From: Staphylococcus pragensis
GTDB taxonomy: Bacteria > Bacillota > Bacilli > Staphylococcales > Staphylococcaceae
Length of the DNA stretch: 64,000 bases
Assembly (NCBI RefSeq): GCF_004785665.1
Contig: NZ_SRPJ01000001.1
Coordinates: 186,001-250,000 of the forward strand
Direction: 5' to 3'
Shown: one piece after another, positions 61,249 to 64,000 of the stretch
Layout of the letters: each line of letters begins with the position of its first letter
How positions within the stretch are numbered: the first letter of the stretch is position 1
Notes under the pieces: generated by a model
Seen by the model: only the letters and a program-made list of their open reading frames with translations
Told to the model about the DNA's origin: nothing
The model's database searches: none
Position numbers and translations under genes: made by a program

Positions 61249-62322
61249 ATGTGGAATTCAAATCAACTCTCCCAATTATTAAAGGTCCAATATCCCATTA
61301 TTCAAGCAGGTATGGCTGGTAGTACGACACCGGAGTTAGTTGCTTCAGTAAGTAATAATGGTGCTCTAGGGACAATTGGGGCAGGTTATATGTCAGCAGA
61401 AAAACTGGATGCAGAAATTCAGAAAGTTCAAGCGTTAACGTCTAAACCATTTGGAGTGAATTTATTTGTACCTGGTTACAATGATTATTCACATCAACAA
61501 GTTGAACAAATGAATGCATGGTTAAAACCATATCGTCGAGCATTAAATCTTGAAGAACCTACAGTCAATATCACGGAAGAACAACAGTTTATGAATGCAA
61601 TTGATAATGTCATTAAACATCAAGTGCCAATATGTTGTTTTACCTTTGGTATTCCTGAACAAAATATTATCAAAAAGCTTAAACAAGCGAATGTAACATT
61701 AATTGGAACTGCGACGACTGTAGAAGAAGCCATTGAGAATGAGCGTGCGGGCATAGATGTGGTCGTTGCTCAAGGGAGTGAAGCAGGTGGACACAGAGGT
61801 TCATTTCTACCTCATCCTAAGCAACAACAAGCGCTTATAGGGACGATGTCACTTGTTCCTCAAATGGTAGGTCATGTTTCAATACCTGTTGTAGCTGCAG
61901 GTGGAATTATGGATGGTCGCGGTATTGTAGCAAGTTTAGTGCTTGGTGCACAAGGTGTGCAGATGGGGACGGCTTTCTTAACAGCTAAAGAAAGTGGCGC
62001 TAATCAAGTGGTGAAGCAGACGATTTTGAATAGTATAGAAACTGACACAGTAGTTACGAATGTGTTTAGTGGGAAATTCGCACGTGGGGTAAATAATGAC
62101 TTTGTAAAAGAAATGAGTCAATATGATGGAGACATTCTACCTTATCCAGTGCAGAATCAGTTAACAAATGCTATTCGTAAGCATGCAGCTTCAAATGGTA
62201 ATAAGGAATGGACGCATATATGGAGTGGTCAGTCGCCACGTCTAGCTACGACACAACATGTAGATCAATTAATGAATAATCTTGTTAAGCAAGTTGAAAA
62301 TTTAGTTAGGATTGTAGAGTAA
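61249..62322 (+). CDS. Nitronate monooxygenase-like FMN enzyme
   Basis: A TIM-barrel flavoenzyme of 357 residues: [43 protein letters not shown] (the His used in nitronate oxidation), [13 protein letters not shown] and [12 protein letters not shown]. Bacterial class I NMOs protect from propionate 3-nitronate. The FabK branch is less likely because fatty-acid neighbours are absent. Confidence 0.9.
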   Translation: MWNSNQLSQLLKVQYPIIQAGMAGSTTPELVASVSNNGALGTIGAGYMSAEKLDAEIQKVQALTSKPFGVNLFVPGYNDYSHQQVEQMNAWLKPYRRALNLEEPTVNITEEQQFMNAIDNVIKHQVPICCFTFGIPEQNIIKKLKQANVTLIGTATTVEEAIENERAGIDVVVAQGSEAGGHRGSFLPHPKQQQALIGTMSLVPQMVGHVSIPVVAAGGIMDGRGIVASLVLGAQGVQMGTAFLTAKESGANQVVKQTILNSIETDTVVTNVFSGKFARGVNNDFVKEMSQYDGDILPYPVQNQLTNAIRKHAASNGNKEWTHIWSGQSPRLATTQHVDQLMNNLVKQVENLVRIVE

Positions 62323-62347
62323 TTTTTTAAAAAATATAACTGTAAAC

Positions 62348-62456
62348 AACCCCTTTCATTCGTGGTCAACTTATACGTTTTTTGGTCATTTACCTGCAGT
62401 AAACTTCTGCTGTTACGTATTCCGCTTCCTCGATTGAAAAGGGTTTTTCAATTTTT
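62348..62456 (+). other. Closed-stem structure after the NMO gene, 3' UTR or small RNA
   Basis: AACCCCTTTC (62348) and GAAAAGGGTT (62436-62445) close a 110-base fold followed by T-rich sequence. A small GCAG/CTGC hairpin lies inside at 62396-62410. The plus-strand 64-residue frame over it has no ribosome site. Confidence 0.45.
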
Positions 62457-62591
62457 TATACATTTTATTAATAACATTAAGTATCGAGTATGGGGGAGTG
62501 CATTTTCCAAAATAATAAGAAAATGTAAAGTTAGTATTGAACAAGTGATAACTTAAAAATGAATATGGTATCATAAAGCTGGTGATAAAAA

Positions 62592-63440
62592 ATGATTAAT
62601 ATAGGTCTTACTGGATGGGGAGATCACTACTCATTGTATGAGGATATGGAGCGACAATCGGATAAGTTAAAGACATATTCAGGGCACTTTCCGCTTGTTG
62701 AACTTGATGCCTCTTATTATGCCATCCAACCAGAACGAAATATACAGAAGTGGATTAAGGAAACGCCAGATCGCTTTGAATTTGTCGTGAAAATTCATCA
62801 AGCATTGACACTGCATGCCGATTATAAAGCGTTTGCCGATTCACGACAAGAATTATTTGAGCAATTTAAACTGATGCTTCAACCGTTGATTGAACATCGT
62901 AAATTGGCAATGGTGTTAGTGCAATTTCCACCATGGTTTGATTGTACAACGCAGAATATTAATTATATCTTGTATGTACGAGAACAACTAAAAGATATTC
63001 CTATGTGCGTTGAATTTCGACATCAGTCTTGGTTTAATGAACAATTTAAAGAACAGACGTTAGCGTTTTTAACTGAACATCAGATTATTCATGCAGTTGT
63101 AGATGAACCTCAAGTGAAAGAAGGTTCGGTCCCATTAGTTAATCGTATTACCGCTGATAAAGCCTTTGTACGTTATCACGGTAGAAATAAGCAAGGATGG
63201 ACGAAAAAAGATATGACAGATCAAGAATGGCGAGATGTCCGTTATTTATATGATTATAATAAGGAAGAACTTACAGATTTAGCGAAAAAGGTTAAAATAT
63301 TAGAACAGAAAGCTAAAAAAGTTTATGTGGTATTTAACAATAACTCGGGTGGCCATGCTGCACAAAATGCGAAAGTGTATCAAGATATACTAAATATAGA
63401 ATACACGGGCTTAGCCCCACAACAATTGAAATTATTCTAA
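62592..63440 (+). CDS. DUF72-family protein
   Basis: The 282 residues are a TIM-barrel-like family member: MINIGLTGWGDHYSLY, then PLVELDASYYAIQ, the conserved VEFRHQSWFNE, FVRYHGRNKQGW and VYVVFNNNSGGHAAQNA. Members are widespread with unproven enzymatic function. It sits 14 bases before the permease gene, so they may be co-transcribed. GGTGATAAAA precedes the ATG. Confidence 0.9.
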   Translation: MINIGLTGWGDHYSLYEDMERQSDKLKTYSGHFPLVELDASYYAIQPERNIQKWIKETPDRFEFVVKIHQALTLHADYKAFADSRQELFEQFKLMLQPLIEHRKLAMVLVQFPPWFDCTTQNINYILYVREQLKDIPMCVEFRHQSWFNEQFKEQTLAFLTEHQIIHAVVDEPQVKEGSVPLVNRITADKAFVRYHGRNKQGWTKKDMTDQEWRDVRYLYDYNKEELTDLAKKVKILEQKAKKVYVVFNNNSGGHAAQNAKVYQDILNIEYTGLAPQQLKLF

Positions 63441-63454
63441 GAGGCGAAATATAG

Positions 63455-64000
63455 TGTTATTGACAATTATTTTATTAATTTTAATCGGTTTATTATCAGC
63501 TGTACTTGGGTCACTGGTAGGGATAGGTGGCGGCATTATTATCGTGCCAACACTAGTGTATTTAGGTGTTAATCATGATTTGTTACATGGGATTACCACT
63601 CAAATCGCAATAGGAACATCTTCAGTCATTTTAATTGTTACAGGGCTGTCTTCTTCTATTGGATATTTGAAAACGAAGCAAGTAGATATTAAAAATGGTT
63701 CTATCTTTTTATTTGGTTTACTACCGGGATCATTAGTTGGGTCATTTATTAGTCGATATTTGACGCTAGACTCTTTTAATTTATACTTTGGTATTTTTAT
63801 GATTTTAGTTTCTATTTTACTTATGGTACGTCATAAAATTAAACCATTTAAAATTTTCGATAAAGAAAAGTACCGCAAAACGTATATTGATGCTGATGGG
63901 AAAACATATCATTACAGTGTGCCACCATTCTTTGCGTTTTTCGCAACGTTATTTATTGGTGTGTTAACTGGATTATTTGGTATAGGTGGCGGTGCGTTAA
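63455..64000 (+). CDS. TauE/SafE-family sulfite/anion exporter, 5' part
   Basis: A GTG start behind AGAGGCG; the frame stays open to the window edge (182 codons). Repeated LGSLVGIGGGIIIVPTLVYLG and GLFGIGGG motifs and several helices identify the family. Substrate could be sulfite, sulfonates or another organic anion. Confidence 0.88.

Noticed and set aside
62362..62556. 64-residue ORF after the NMO gene
   Set aside because: No ribosome site and it covers the RNA-like stem structure; composition unlike neighbours.

Overview
The window is a low-GC chromosomal segment of a Staphylococcus, probably a coagulase-negative species. The evidence is the gene order cggR-gapA-pgk-tpiA-gpmI-eno, then secG-est-rnr-smpB-ssrA, then gcvH-metNIQ-csbD-sufCDSUB, together with strong AGGAGG ribosome sites and a tmRNA tag DKSNNNFAVAA. 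The species cannot be fixed from the sequence alone.

Layout. 1-6.8 kb: end of the central glycolytic regulator and the five glycolytic genes. 7.0-12.2 kb: a membrane protein, secG, a carboxylesterase and the RNA quality-control set rnr-smpB-ssrA. 12.16-25.76 kb: a complete 13.6 kb satellite element inserted in the 3' end of ssrA and flanked by a 15 bp direct repeat. It has a repressor-integrase pair, early genes, a primase and helicase with an iteron origin, and then portal, protease, capsid, connector, HNH, TerS, TerL and head-closure genes. It has no tail or lysis genes, which is the layout of a capsid-forming phage-inducible chromosomal island (cf-PICI). 25.8-36.5 kb: a plastic zone with a decayed integrase, a nonsense-mutated acetyltransferase, adenosine deaminase, lipoproteins, a poly-gamma-glutamate hydrolase-like protein, small membrane proteins and at least one candidate small RNA.

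36.5-46.6 kb: core genes (histidine phosphatase, LysE exporter, Ohr, aroD, a nitroreductase with a Fur/PerR-like box, thioredoxins, ArsC/Spx-like protein, gcvH, Toprim protein) and a SAM-riboswitch-controlled methionine importer metNIQ. 46.7-54.2 kb: a complete type II-A CRISPR-Cas system (cas9, cas1, cas2, long csn2, 25-spacer array) with its tracrRNA encoded downstream of the array under its own promoter. The Cas9 resembles SaCas9, but the residue matching Arg991 is Leu, which predicts a PAM different from NNGRRT. 54.2-64 kb: a DUF368 lipid-carrier translocase on the minus strand, the SUF iron-sulfur operon, a nitronate-monooxygenase-like enzyme, a DUF72 protein and the start of a TauE/SafE permease that runs off the window.

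How it works together. The glycolytic, SUF and RNA-rescue blocks are housekeeping. Accessory content sits at two places: the tmRNA integration hot spot, and the csbD-popT interval holding CRISPR-Cas. A satellite that would need helper phage tails and a CRISPR system that would attack phages sit about 21 kb apart. No spacer was seen by eye to match the satellite.
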